Shown piece after piece: positions 41,723 through 50,035 of a stretch of 64,000 nt of DNA (position 1 is the stretch's first letter; the number at the start of each line of letters is the position of its first letter). This DNA comes from SMWD01 sp964629475. Its GTDB lineage: Bacteria > Pseudomonadota > Gammaproteobacteria > Steroidobacterales > GCA-2729495. The notes below the pieces were generated by a model. The model was not told the DNA's origin. It searched no databases and was given only the letters and a program-made list of their open reading frames with translations. Position numbers and translations under genes: made by a program. The stretch is taken from the NCBI GenBank assembly GCA_964629475.1, contig CAZVQW010000012.1, forward strand, positions 1 through 64,000, given 5' to 3'.

Positions 41723-43309
41723 TTAACCGATATCCCGGGTCGCGGCGAACGTAATGTCCGGCCAGCGATCCTGCGTGACCTGCAGGTTGGCCATGCTCGG
41801 CGCCAGGTACGCGAGGCTGCCGGCGGCATCGATGGCCAGATAACGCGCCTCGCGCTCACGAAACTCTTTAAACTTCGCCTCATCATCGCACGATACCCAG
41901 CGGGCCGTGACGACGTTGACGGTCTCGAATTTTGCTTCAACACCGTATTCGTCCCGCAAACGGTAGGCAACGACATCGAACTGCAGGACTCCGACCGCGC
42001 CGAGAACCAGGTCGTTAGATACCAATGGCCGGAAGACCTGCGCCGCACCTTCTTCGCACAGCTGATCGACCCCCTTTTGCAGCGCCTTGGCACGCAGCGG
42101 GTCGCGCAACTGCGGACGACGGAACAGCTCCGGCGCGAAACTCGGCAAGCCGGTAAATTGCAATGGCTCGCCCTCGGTAAATGTATCGCCGACCGAGATG
42201 GTGCCGTAGTTCTTCAGCCCGACGATATCGCCCGGATAAGCTTCGGTAACACTGGCTCGCTCCGATGCCATGAACGTCAGTGCATCGGATACCCTGAGTT
42301 TCTTGCCGCTACGCACGTGAAATAACTGGTCGCCGGGTTTGTAATGACCGGAACACACGCGCATGAAACCGACACGATCCCGGTGTTTAGGATCCATGTT
42401 GGCCTGAATTTTGAACACGAACCCGGTCAGCTCGGTTTCGGTCGCCGCGATCGCCCGGGTCTTTGTGACCTGCTCCTTGGGTGCCGGCGCATGTTCGACG
42501 AAAAAATCGAGCAACGTCTCAACGCCGAAATTACTGACCGCCGAGCCGAAGAATACCGGCGTCTGCCTGCCCGCCAGGTAGGCCTGCTCATCAAACGGAT
42601 GCGATGCGCCCTGGAGCAATTCCAGCTCGTCGCGCAATTCGTCGATCACATCACTGCCGATCCGGGCCGCGAGTTCGGGATCATCGAGCGAGGCAAAGAT
42701 CGTCGAGTCCTGACGCGTAAAATTCCGACCACTCTCGTACAGGTGCACCTCGTTCGTGACAAAGTGATAAATACCCTTGAGCCGCGAACCCATGCCGATC
42801 GGCCACGTAATCGGGGCACACGGTATACGCAATACCGATTCGACCTCATCGAGCAACTCGACCGGATCACGCCCCTCGCGATCCAGCTTGTTGATGAATG
42901 TCATGATCGGCGTATCGCGCAGGCGACAGACATCCATGAGCTTGATCGTCCGTTCCTCGACACCCTTCGCGCAATCGATAACCATCAGGGCCGAATCGAC
43001 GGCCGTCAGCACCCGGTAGGTGTCTTCGGAGAAGTCGGCGTGACCCGGCGTATCCAGCAGGTTGACGATCCGACCCTCATAAGGGAACTGCATGACCGAC
43101 GATGTAACCGAGATGCCGCGTTCCTGCTCGAGAGCCATCCAGTCCGACTTTGCGTGCCGGGTGGTCTTGCGCGACTTGACCGAACCAGCCTCACGGATCG
43201 CGCCGCCGAACAGCAACAGCTTCTCGGTCAGCGTCGTCTTGCCGGCATCCGGGTGCGAGATGATCGCGAAGGTTCGGCGCCGGGCTGTTTCATACTCGTG
43301 AATGGACAT
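41723..43309 (-). CDS. prfC: Peptide chain release factor 3
   Basis: RF3, the GTPase that recycles RF1 and RF2 from ribosomes. The 528-residue length is standard. G1 ISHPDAGKTTLTEKLL is near 18, the G2/G3 block RKTTRHAKSDWMALEQERGI and DTPGHADFSEDTYR follow, and G4 NKLDREGRDP is near 140. It ends with the RF3-specific domain. It lies 91 bases upstream of the octaheme gene on the same strand, but there is no obvious functional link. Confidence 0.96.
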   Translation of the reverse strand: MSIHEYETARRRTFAIISHPDAGKTTLTEKLLLFGGAIREAGSVKSRKTTRHAKSDWMALEQERGISVTSSVMQFPYEGRIVNLLDTPGHADFSEDTYRVLTAVDSALMVIDCAKGVEERTIKLMDVCRLRDTPIMTFINKLDREGRDPVELLDEVESVLRIPCAPITWPIGMGSRLKGIYHFVTNEVHLYESGRNFTRQDSTIFASLDDPELAARIGSDVIDELRDELELLQGASHPFDEQAYLAGRQTPVFFGSAVSNFGVETLLDFFVEHAPAPKEQVTKTRAIAATETELTGFVFKIQANMDPKHRDRVGFMRVCSGHYKPGDQLFHVRSGKKLRVSDALTFMASERASVTEAYPGDIVGLKNYGTISVGDTFTEGEPLQFTGLPSFAPELFRRPQLRDPLRAKALQKGVDQLCEEGAAQVFRPLVSNDLVLGAVGVLQFDVVAYRLRDEYGVEAKFETVNVVTARWVSCDDEAKFKEFREREARYLAIDAAGSLAYLAPSMANLQVTQDRWPDITFAATRDIG

Positions 43310-43346
43310 GGGGAGTCAGATTCTGGACGGGCGGCGCAGTATACCG

Positions 43347-44798
43347 TCACCTGACAGCATTTTCCGTAAAACGCCACGCAAGACCATAGTCCCAATCAAA
43401 TGCCGGCTGACCGACACCGGGTTGGATGCGGATAATGATGTCTCGTTGCGAGGCAAGTTCAACGTAAATATTTTCACTGTTGTCCCTGATGCTGCGCGAC
43501 TCGACCACGACAACCGGATCGTCATCCGACACATCGTAGACAATCAGATCGAGATTGTAGAGAGTCGCGGCCGGATCGAACGACAAAACGGCACCGCCGT
43601 CGATATCCATATTCCAGACCAGCGATGCGGCCAGGTAGCCACTGGTGCTGCCGGTCGAAAAGCGGTACGTTGCCTGCCGATTGCTGCCGCCCAATCCGCC
43701 GAAAGACTCATCATGATCGAATCCGGCCGGGCCGATTTTCCCGCCGGACGCACCATCCTCGGTGCTGTCCTGTTCGCCGGCAATCAGAACCCGATAACTG
43801 TTGTAAACATTCAGCTGGCCGGCACCATAGCGCCGATCCATACCGTTTGCCATCCGGTCACTCCCGATGCTGCGATAGTCGGTGATGTCCACGCCCGTAG
43901 AATTACTCGTGACCCGATCGGCGCCGGACAGCAAGATTGCCTTGATGACTTCAGATCGCTCCGCGTTATAAATAGTGTCGCCACGTCGGTTTGTGGTCGC
44001 CCCATGCGACAGCGCCGGGTCCGCGTGACCAATCCCGATCAATAAAGCGGCAGCCGATGCGGCGCGTCCGGTTGAAGAACTTGGGCTTTTTTCAGGTACG
44101 ACGAGGTGCGGACGGGCACGGCCCGCAACATAATCGTAATCGAGCGTAAGAGTATTGCGATTCCGGTCAGTGCCTGTATGCGCTACCGACAATACATTGA
44201 ACGCATCAGCCAACAGCGGCGTTTTATTACCGCCATTGAATCCGACGACATGGAAAAACTCATCCGTTTCCACGAGCCAGTCAACGCGCCGCAGAGCCTC
44301 GGAATTAACCGAATTTACCCCGGTCTTACCCATGTTTCCGACCCACGCATGGCTGGCAACCCGGCTCAGCGGAGATTTTGGCTGGCGAATCTCCCCGATG
44401 CGCAGAAATGCAGGCCCGAACCAGTCGTCAGTCGCATAACTCGCAATTCGGTCGATGCCCGGAGAGACCGAGGTCTGTAAACCAAAAAACCGCCGACCGA
44501 CCCCGGTCGCGTGCCCCGAAAACGGCGCATAAACTCGCGGCCCGCCCTCGCCGACGGAAATCTTCTTATCCCGAAACTCGGCGTTTGTCGCATTCGGCAT
44601 ATAAACGATGAAAATCGGATTATCACTCTTATTCGCCTCGACGATCATGGCCGGGACACCGGTGCCAACCGGCAACGATGCGCCCAACTCCGCACGCAAG
44701 ATGGAATACCCGACATCGGAAAAATAGTCGGCGTAGCTCGGTGTACAAACCGCCAGCAACAATACGATCGCACTGACAAGATGACTGAAGCGATTCAT
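43347..44798 (-). CDS. Exported subtilase-like (S8) protein
   Basis: A 483-residue exported protein. Signal peptide ends near residue 23. It resembles a divergent subtilase. SGHATGVGRRFFG near 92 keeps the His block, and SPSSSTGRAASAAALLIG near 250 keeps the nucleophile-Ser helix that normally reads GTSxAAxxxxGxxALL. The catalytic Asp is not obvious: the strand that should carry it reads AMIVEANKSD. The C-terminal 130 residues are a beta-rich P-domain-like region (YRFSTGSTSGYLAASLVW; IYVELASQRDIIIRI). It may be an unusual or inactive protease. Monocistronic-looking. Confidence 0.65.
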   Translation of the reverse strand: MNRFSHLVSAIVLLLAVCTPSYADYFSDVGYSILRAELGASLPVGTGVPAMIVEANKSDNPIFIVYMPNATNAEFRDKKISVGEGGPRVYAPFSGHATGVGRRFFGLQTSVSPGIDRIASYATDDWFGPAFLRIGEIRQPKSPLSRVASHAWVGNMGKTGVNSVNSEALRRVDWLVETDEFFHVVGFNGGNKTPLLADAFNVLSVAHTGTDRNRNTLTLDYDYVAGRARPHLVVPEKSPSSSTGRAASAAALLIGIGHADPALSHGATTNRRGDTIYNAERSEVIKAILLSGADRVTSNSTGVDITDYRSIGSDRMANGMDRRYGAGQLNVYNSYRVLIAGEQDSTEDGASGGKIGPAGFDHDESFGGLGGSNRQATYRFSTGSTSGYLAASLVWNMDIDGGAVLSFDPAATLYNLDLIVYDVSDDDPVVVVESRSIRDNSENIYVELASQRDIIIRIQPGVGQPAFDWDYGLAWRFTENAVR

Positions 44799-44902
44799 GA
44801 AGACTCTATGTCCACAAAGAAATGTTGCGGTCTCTCCGAGAGAGTCCGGACGGAAAAGGCCGGCCAGGGAAAGATTATTAACTCGGCCGATGACCGATCG
44901 AA

Positions 44903-45454
44903 TTATTTTTGTGCAATGAATGCTCCGCGCAGATCACCGACCCGGTATCCGATCGCCTGGTCCGTGGGATAACGGGCATCCAGCGCCGTTTGCAGCTCTG
45001 CCGACAGGGATTCACCATGACAGGTCAGGCACGGCGGCTTAACGAAAATCGGGCTCATGTACCTGAAACCACCATCGGGCAATGCAGTGAAATACTCACG
45101 ACCGGAAATATCGATGCCGCTCGCCTTGTCGGCCTGCCACTCTCGGAGTACCGCCAGCTGCCAATCGGATGGACGGTTGGCCGGATTACGCAACTTCTCG
45201 CTGGTCCGCCCGACCGTAATCCCCGACTGCTCGGTGACGTCCGCGGCGATATGCGGCGCTTCGTCGGTGCACACGTCAAGCGCTGCAACCAGATCACCCT
45301 TTGCCATCGCGGCGCCGAGCGCGGCTTTCAGGGTCGCGCCGAAATGGCCGACTGCCGCCCGGGCTGCGGCCCGGTCATCGTCCGAAGACTCCCCGGCAAC
45401 CGCACCGGAGCCGAAAAAACAGACCGCCAGCAATATCATGTAAAAGCTTCGCAC
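44903..45454 (-). CDS. DUF3365 (Tll0287-like) heme protein, exported
   Basis: A 183-residue exported protein with a signal peptide (LLAVCFFGSGAVAG) and the Tll0287-like DUF3365 domain: RTSEKLRNPANRPSDWQ near 100, YFTALPDGGFRYMSPIFV near 135, and a CXXCH site, PPCLTCHG, near 155. Family members bind c-type heme and often sit in sensor proteins. This is a soluble stand-alone version. GTG start at 45454 is backed by GGGAG six bases upstream; an internal ATG at 45439 would shorten the signal. Confidence 0.82.
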   Translation of the reverse strand: MRSFYMILLAVCFFGSGAVAGESSDDDRAAARAAVGHFGATLKAALGAAMAKGDLVAALDVCTDEAPHIAADVTEQSGITVGRTSEKLRNPANRPSDWQLAVLREWQADKASGIDISGREYFTALPDGGFRYMSPIFVKPPCLTCHGESLSAELQTALDARYPTDQAIGYRVGDLRGAFIAQK

Positions 45455-45547
45455 ACCTGTCTCCCTGCATATTGCATTTGGTTCATGACCCATAATTATA
45501 GGCACGAATCAGGACCGATAAAATGGAGCGATTATTCGGAGTTTCCG

Positions 45548-45925
45548 TCAGGGGCGCAGTGTCGTTGCCGACAACAGCGGGTTGCAGTTCTTGATCTTTA
45601 CCCGGCCCTGCAACACATTACCTTTCGAGTATTCCGAGAAAGTGCATTCATTTTTCTCCGGATCAAAATTTTCGATCCACAGATTGTCATCCTTCCACGT
45701 CGTCGCGATGTGCATATGCCCGTCAGGAACCGTCACCGTCATGACGCCACCCCAGTTTTTGACGAATACCTGCTGGAAATGGAAGAAATAGGCGGCTGAA
45801 CCAACCAGCATGACGGCAACTGCGGCGCCGAACGCCATCCGCCAACGATCGAGCCTGCCGCCGATGAAATACAGCGCACCGCCGGCCAGGATGAAAAATA
45901 TCGCCCAATAGAAATAAGTAATCAT
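45548..45925 (-). CDS. Small membrane protein of unknown function
   Basis: A 125-residue protein. Two membrane helices (YFYWAIFFILAGGALYFIGG and MAFGAAVAVMLVGSAAYFF) are followed by an extracytoplasmic beta-rich domain (WGGVMTVTVPDGHMHIATTW, LWIENFDPEKNECTFSEYSK). I do not recognise the family. The start at ATG 45925 has AGGAGA about ten bases upstream. It follows the rhomboid gene by 40 bases on the same strand. Confidence 0.65.
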   Translation of the reverse strand: MITYFYWAIFFILAGGALYFIGGRLDRWRMAFGAAVAVMLVGSAAYFFHFQQVFVKNWGGVMTVTVPDGHMHIATTWKDDNLWIENFDPEKNECTFSEYSKGNVLQGRVKIKNCNPLLSATTLRP

Positions 45926-45965
45926 GCATCCAGTCTCCTGTCCGGTGCCGGTCGGGCAGTTTAGC

Positions 45966-46832
45966 TCACGCCAGCGCCATCCACCACGCTGTAGCGATGC
46001 CGCACAACGCCATGCCGCCGAGTACGGTTTCACGGCGCACGGTTGTCCGGATTGAGCGAACCTTGAGTCCGAGGATGCCGCCGGGTACGAACCCGGCGAT
46101 AAAGCCGGTCAGGTGCGCGACGATATCCGTTCGCTCGGTACCGGTGCCGAGCCAGGCCAGCAGGATAATCGCGCCGACGAGTGGGGCCGCACGCCGTGCC
46201 CAGCCGGTCTGATCGAGTCGCCGCCCGAGCCATAGCCAGGCCGACAATGAACCGAGGGCGGCAAAGACCGCCGTCGAGGCGCCGATTGACGTGTGCGATG
46301 CGCGCTGCACGACTGCATTCATCAGGTTACCGACGACGCCACCGAACAGGATCATGCAGGCAGCCAGACCGCCACCGATTTCCCGTGCCAGCAGCCCGCC
46401 GAAGACCGCACCGAAACCGATATTGACCCACACATGGCCGATATCCGCATGCAACGTCAGCGCTGTCGCTGCGCGCCACCATTGGCCTGCGTACATCAAC
46501 GCAACATCGGTACGGCCGCTCTCGACCCAGTCGATGCCGAACGCATAGCGCGTCTGCAGCGAATAACACAACATCAGAAGCAGGGACCAGCCGAATGCGA
46601 CAGCGCCGGCGCCCGGTTGCGCCGCCGCATGACGGGCCAACGGGCCGATACGATGATTCTCGCGTTCCCACAGGTGCAGTTGCTCCCGTGCCCGCGCCTC
46701 TTCGTGTTCCGGCACGCTCAGCCGCCAGCCAAACAACCCGTGTTCAATCTCGTGATCGATACTCATCGCCAGCAGCACGAGTGCGCGATTGCCTGTTTCC
46801 TGGGCCCGGACGGATCGATGGATAACGACCAC
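45966..46832 (-). CDS. Rhomboid-family intramembrane serine protease
   Basis: A 288-residue membrane protease. The catalytic serine lies in HTSIGASTAVFAALG near 178 (GxS) and the histidine in VAHLTGFIAGF near 240. ADIGHVWVNIGFGAVFGG near 130 is the conserved HxxxN-type helix. A 60-residue soluble N-terminal domain (VIHRSVRAQETGNRALVLLAM; GWRLSVPEHEEARAREQL) resembles the DUF2007-like domain found ahead of some rhomboids. GTG start at 46832, four bases after the upstream stop. Substrates unknown. Confidence 0.88.
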   Translation of the reverse strand: MVVIHRSVRAQETGNRALVLLAMSIDHEIEHGLFGWRLSVPEHEEARAREQLHLWERENHRIGPLARHAAAQPGAGAVAFGWSLLLMLCYSLQTRYAFGIDWVESGRTDVALMYAGQWWRAATALTLHADIGHVWVNIGFGAVFGGLLAREIGGGLAACMILFGGVVGNLMNAVVQRASHTSIGASTAVFAALGSLSAWLWLGRRLDQTGWARRAAPLVGAIILLAWLGTGTERTDIVAHLTGFIAGFVPGGILGLKVRSIRTTVRRETVLGGMALCGIATAWWMALA

Positions 46833-46835
46833 AGA

Positions 46836-47099
46836 TCAGAACCGGTTGATCGGTCCGCGGGTCGGCTTCTTGCGCTTGGCCGGTCCGGACTGTTTCTTCC
46901 TCGCTTCCGCCGGGTCCATGCCTGCATCGACTGCATCGCGGGCAGCAGACAGACGCTTGCGACTGTATTGAATCTGCTGTGTGCGGGCGGCAATCGCACG
47001 ATCCAGCCGGTCGAGTGCCGGCTCGACAGACAAATCGCCGTCCGCCAGCCGCGCTTCTAGTTCGCGCTTCTTCTCTTCCAGATCTGCCAGCGTCGCCAA
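46836..47099 (-). CDS. Small coiled-coil protein, 87 residues
   Basis: A short cytosolic protein, first half predicted coiled coil (LADLEEKKRELEARLADGDL; RLDRAIAARTQQIQYSRKRL), last third strongly basic with KKQSGPAKRKKPTRGPINRF. Function unknown. It sits between nnrS and the rhomboid gene, with 21 and four bases to its neighbours, so all three are probably co-transcribed. The basic tail could bind nucleic acid or acidic partners. Confidence 0.6.
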   Translation of the reverse strand: MATLADLEEKKRELEARLADGDLSVEPALDRLDRAIAARTQQIQYSRKRLSAARDAVDAGMDPAEARKKQSGPAKRKKPTRGPINRF

Positions 47100-47120
47100 T
47101 TCGATCGCTCCCCAACAGGG

Positions 47121-48311
47121 TCAACCCGAGGCGTCCGCACGCGGCTGGGTCAGGATCGGCCAGTACACCCAGATGAAAATTACGAACGTAACGATCCAGC
47201 CAACGGCGGCAATCTCGACTGAGCGCATGTATTGCTCCCCAAGTAACGGGCCAAGCAACCGGGCAACGATGGCGAGTGTCAGCATGAAATAAGCGACGAC
47301 AGTCAGCCGTGCGGCATGCAATGGCCTTCCTGTGTGGCCAAGAGAAACGCGGGTCGTCATCGCCAGAATCATGCTGCCGACACCACCCATGGTTAATGCA
47401 TGCAACGCAACCGATACCGGATAAGTCGACTGGAATGCAGACCACGCAATCAGGGCATAACCGATCGGTAGCCACCCGTACGCAACGTGCAATATGAGCA
47501 GCAACGGTTCGGAACGTGTCACGAGACCGCACCAGCGACTCAAACGAAATGCATGTACGACGGCTGCGGCAATTGCCACGACGCCGGTTAACGGACTCAC
47601 CGGGGCGAATGTCACCGCGATGCCCGTGATGACGGTCAGAATCAACGTGGCCAATTCAACCGGAGCCGTGCTGCGCGGGGATCGCTGCCCCTCTTGCAAG
47701 CGTCCTTGCCCCTGGAGCCAGTTCGCCGTAAAACTAGGCACGATACGGCCCGCGATTGCCGTGATCAGCACGAGTACAACATGAATCATCAGTAACAGAA
47801 CCGTCCGGTCGAGACCCGTTCCTGCCTGAGTGCCGGCGGCGCCGACATGGTAAAGCACATCCAGCACGGCAATCGAGGTGATGATGCCGACGATGATGAA
47901 GTTGCGACGATTCCCCGCGGCCATGACCTCGCGGGCAAAAAAGAAACTCAATAACACCGGGAACAACAGGTCGAGCAACGCAACCAGCCCTAACGGCAGA
48001 ATCCCTACCAACGCCATTGCGAAGCGGCCGGCAAGCCATGCCGCAACGAGCCAGCCGAGTGGTGCGCCGTGCAACCGGGTCCGGCCGGTCCACATCGCGA
48101 CGGCTGTCATGGCAAAGCCGGCGACAATGGCCATCGCAAAGCCGAACAGCATTTCGTGGGCATGCCACAGCATCGGATTGACCTGTGATGCAACGGGGCC
48201 GACTCCGGCCAGCGCCATGATCCACAGCACCATGACAATGATCGAGCACAGTGAGCCGAGCAGGAAAAACGGTCGGAACGCATAACTGAGTAGTTCGGTG
48301 AAAATTTGCAT
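47121..48311 (-). CDS. NnrS family protein
   Basis: A 396-residue heme-copper membrane protein with about twelve helices, linked to protection from nitric oxide and nitrosative stress. YAFRPFFLLGSLCSI at the start and PMLWHAHEMLFGFAMAIVAG near 45 are the family hallmarks. NFIIVGIITSIAVLDVLYHV and HALTMGGVGSMILAMTTRVSLGHTGR follow later. NnrS genes usually belong to Fnr/Nnr-controlled denitrification sets. No other denitrification gene lies in this window. Start at ATG 48311 (MQIFTEL); longer frames upstream overlap the divergent promoter. Confidence 0.9.
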   Translation of the reverse strand: MQIFTELLSYAFRPFFLLGSLCSIIVMVLWIMALAGVGPVASQVNPMLWHAHEMLFGFAMAIVAGFAMTAVAMWTGRTRLHGAPLGWLVAAWLAGRFAMALVGILPLGLVALLDLLFPVLLSFFFAREVMAAGNRRNFIIVGIITSIAVLDVLYHVGAAGTQAGTGLDRTVLLLMIHVVLVLITAIAGRIVPSFTANWLQGQGRLQEGQRSPRSTAPVELATLILTVITGIAVTFAPVSPLTGVVAIAAAVVHAFRLSRWCGLVTRSEPLLLILHVAYGWLPIGYALIAWSAFQSTYPVSVALHALTMGGVGSMILAMTTRVSLGHTGRPLHAARLTVVAYFMLTLAIVARLLGPLLGEQYMRSVEIAAVGWIVTFVIFIWVYWPILTQPRADASG

Positions 48312-48384
48312 AGTCCTCAAAAAATCCTGATCCGGTAACGGTATAACCGGGCGACCACATGCCGCCGGCACACTATAATACGGC

Positions 48385-49266
48385 ATGCGCTATATAGAAC
48401 CGCTGTTTCGTCCGCCGTCCGAGGCCCGTTCGCTGATCCTGCAGGTCACCAACGGCTGCTCGTGGAACCGCTGCACGTTCTGTGACATGTATACCCAGCC
48501 ACAGAAGAAATTCCGCCCGATGCCACAGGCGGACATCGACACCGAGCTGGCAGCCGTCGCAGCCGCCGGAGCACCAGTCCGCCGCATCTTCCTTGCCGAC
48601 GGGGACGCAATGACATTATCCGTGCGGCGTCTGAAAGCAATTCTCGAAAGTATCAACCGGCACCTGCCGGATGTTCAGCGCGTCGCATCCTACTGCCTGC
48701 CACGCAACATCAGCAAGAAATCCGTCGACGAACTTGCCGAGCTCCGGGCCATGGGGCTCAGCCTGTTCTATGTCGGCTGTGAGAGCGGTGATGATCTCGT
48801 GCTCGATCGCGTGCAAAAGGGTGAAACCTTCGCGACTTCGCTGTCTGCGCTGCAAAAAATCAAGGCCGCCGGTGCGAAAAGCTCCGTCATGATCCTCAAT
48901 GGCATGGGCGGCACCCGCTATAGCGAACAACACGCCCTGAACTCGGCACGCCTGATGAACGAGGCACAACCGGAATACCTATCGACGCTGGTCGTCAGTT
49001 TTCCGCTCGGCATGGAGCGCTACGAGGCCGGATTTAATGGTGAATTCGAGCCTCTTGATCAGGCGGGCCTGTTTCGAGAAATGTACCAGCTACTCGATGC
49101 ACTGGACCTGGAACAGACGATCTTCCGCAGCGATCATGCATCGAATTATCTGTCGCTCAAGGGAACGCTCGGCAAGGACAAGGAAAAACTGCTGAACAGC
49201 GTGCGTATGGCAATAGAACGGCCCGACGACGCGAATCTGCGCGCCGAGTGGCAACGGGGGTTGTAG
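48385..49266 (+). CDS. Radical SAM protein with CX4CX2C cluster motif
   Basis: A 293-residue radical SAM protein. The cluster site reads NGCSWNRCTFCDMY near residue 25, which is CX4CX2C rather than the common CX3CX2C and is shared with one subfamily of uncharacterised oxidative or anaerobic radical SAM proteins. SAM-binding segments follow (RRIFLADGDAM, GLSLFYVGCESGDDLVLDRV, SVMILNGMGG). No C-terminal cluster domain or adjacent peptide substrate is seen. The reaction is unknown. Its stop codon TAG is formed by a REP-like half-site. Divergent from nnrS. Confidence 0.85.
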   Translation: MRYIEPLFRPPSEARSLILQVTNGCSWNRCTFCDMYTQPQKKFRPMPQADIDTELAAVAAAGAPVRRIFLADGDAMTLSVRRLKAILESINRHLPDVQRVASYCLPRNISKKSVDELAELRAMGLSLFYVGCESGDDLVLDRVQKGETFATSLSALQKIKAAGAKSSVMILNGMGGTRYSEQHALNSARLMNEAQPEYLSTLVVSFPLGMERYEAGFNGEFEPLDQAGLFREMYQLLDALDLEQTIFRSDHASNYLSLKGTLGKDKEKLLNSVRMAIERPDDANLRAEWQRGL

Positions 49267-49275
49267 GAGCCGCTT
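49262..49275. repeat. REP-like half-site, copy D
   Basis: TGTAGGAGCCGCTT matches one arm of the REP-like palindromes at 11714, 14377 and 58508. Its TAG at 49264-49266 is the stop of the radical SAM gene. The second arm is not present. Confidence 0.5.
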
Positions 49276-49300
49276 CCTGCGCCCTTCCTGACGCAGAGAG

Positions 49301-49888
49301 TTACCCTGGCTTTCCAGGACCCTTGTAATGCGTTTCGACAAAGCCCTTTAGCTGTGCGATGCGATCGCGCCAGGCCGCAAAATTCGGATAGGCCGAATAA
49401 TCGAGTGATCGACCGAGTTTAGTCAACGTATAGGCCGCAATCGCAAAATCCGCGACGCTGAGTTCACCGCAAACATAGTCTTTATCCTGTAACTGAATAT
49501 CAAGCACCTTAAACAACGGCGCCAGAAGAGATTCCGCGTTCGTTTCTTCGCCGGTTTTCAGCTGCCCCATCGCCGGCATCAGGTGGGAACTTTGCCAGTG
49601 CAGCCATCGATCGACGTCGGCACGCCCTCTGGGATCCGTCGGCAATGCGTTTGTCTCGGGGAACACGGTCGCCAGGTAAGTCAGAATCGCATTCGATTCC
49701 CACAGACTGAACGCTCCATCGACGAGCACCGGTACCTTGCCCATCGGGTTCATGGTCAGGAACTCGTCGGTCTTGTTTTCCTGCTCGCGGAAATTGACCT
49801 GGTGAATCTCGACATCGAGATCGAAATGTTTGATGAACGCCTCGACCTTGCGATTGTTCGGTGTAATGAAAAACGAATGCAGTAACAC
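49301..49888 (-). CDS. Glutathione S-transferase family protein
   Basis: A 195-residue GST. The thioredoxin-like N-terminal half has SFFITPNNRKVEAFIKH, MNPMGKVPVLVDG with the cis-proline, and LWESNAILTYLA with the glutamate-serine glutathione contact. The helical C-terminal half has VCGELSVADFAIAAY. A conserved Asn-rich TPN motif replaces the usual catalytic Cys/Ser region, so substrate and reaction are unclear. GTG start, with GGGAGA about seven bases upstream. It is separated from the upstream porin gene by strong terminators. Confidence 0.9.
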   Translation of the reverse strand: MLLHSFFITPNNRKVEAFIKHFDLDVEIHQVNFREQENKTDEFLTMNPMGKVPVLVDGAFSLWESNAILTYLATVFPETNALPTDPRGRADVDRWLHWQSSHLMPAMGQLKTGEETNAESLLAPLFKVLDIQLQDKDYVCGELSVADFAIAAYTLTKLGRSLDYSAYPNFAAWRDRIAQLKGFVETHYKGPGKPG

Positions 49889-49929
49889 GCTCTGTCTCCC
49901 AGGTCGCTGTCAGCTTAATACTACCTCAC

Positions 49930-49973
49930 AAAAAAAGGGTCGAACCGAGGTTTTTGAAACCCCGATTCGACCC
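49930..49973 (-). terminator. Strong minus-strand terminator downstream of the porin gene
   Basis: A 17-base-arm hairpin with two mismatches (GGGTCGAAxCGxGGTTT / AAACCxCGxTTCGACCC) is followed on the minus strand by seven T. It ends the porin transcript before the GST gene. Confidence 0.8.
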
Positions 49974-49991
49974 CGGTTACTCAAATTCGCC

Positions 49992-50022
49992 CGGGGTCAG
50001 AGTCGCACAGACTCTGGCCCCG
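49992..50022. repeat. Second hairpin after the porin gene
   Basis: CGGGGTCAGAGTC pairs with GACTCTGGCCCCG (one G.T pair) around GCACA. It stands between the porin stop codon and the main terminator and may add to termination or protect the 3' end. Similar GTCAGAGTC palindromes recur in proteobacterial intergenic DNA, so it may be a mobile repeat. Confidence 0.6.
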
Positions 50023-50035
50023 TTTGAACATCAGT

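Noticed and set aside
42344..43354. Plus-strand 336-codon frame within prfC
   Set aside because: Antisense shadow of the GTPase gene with no coherent domain.
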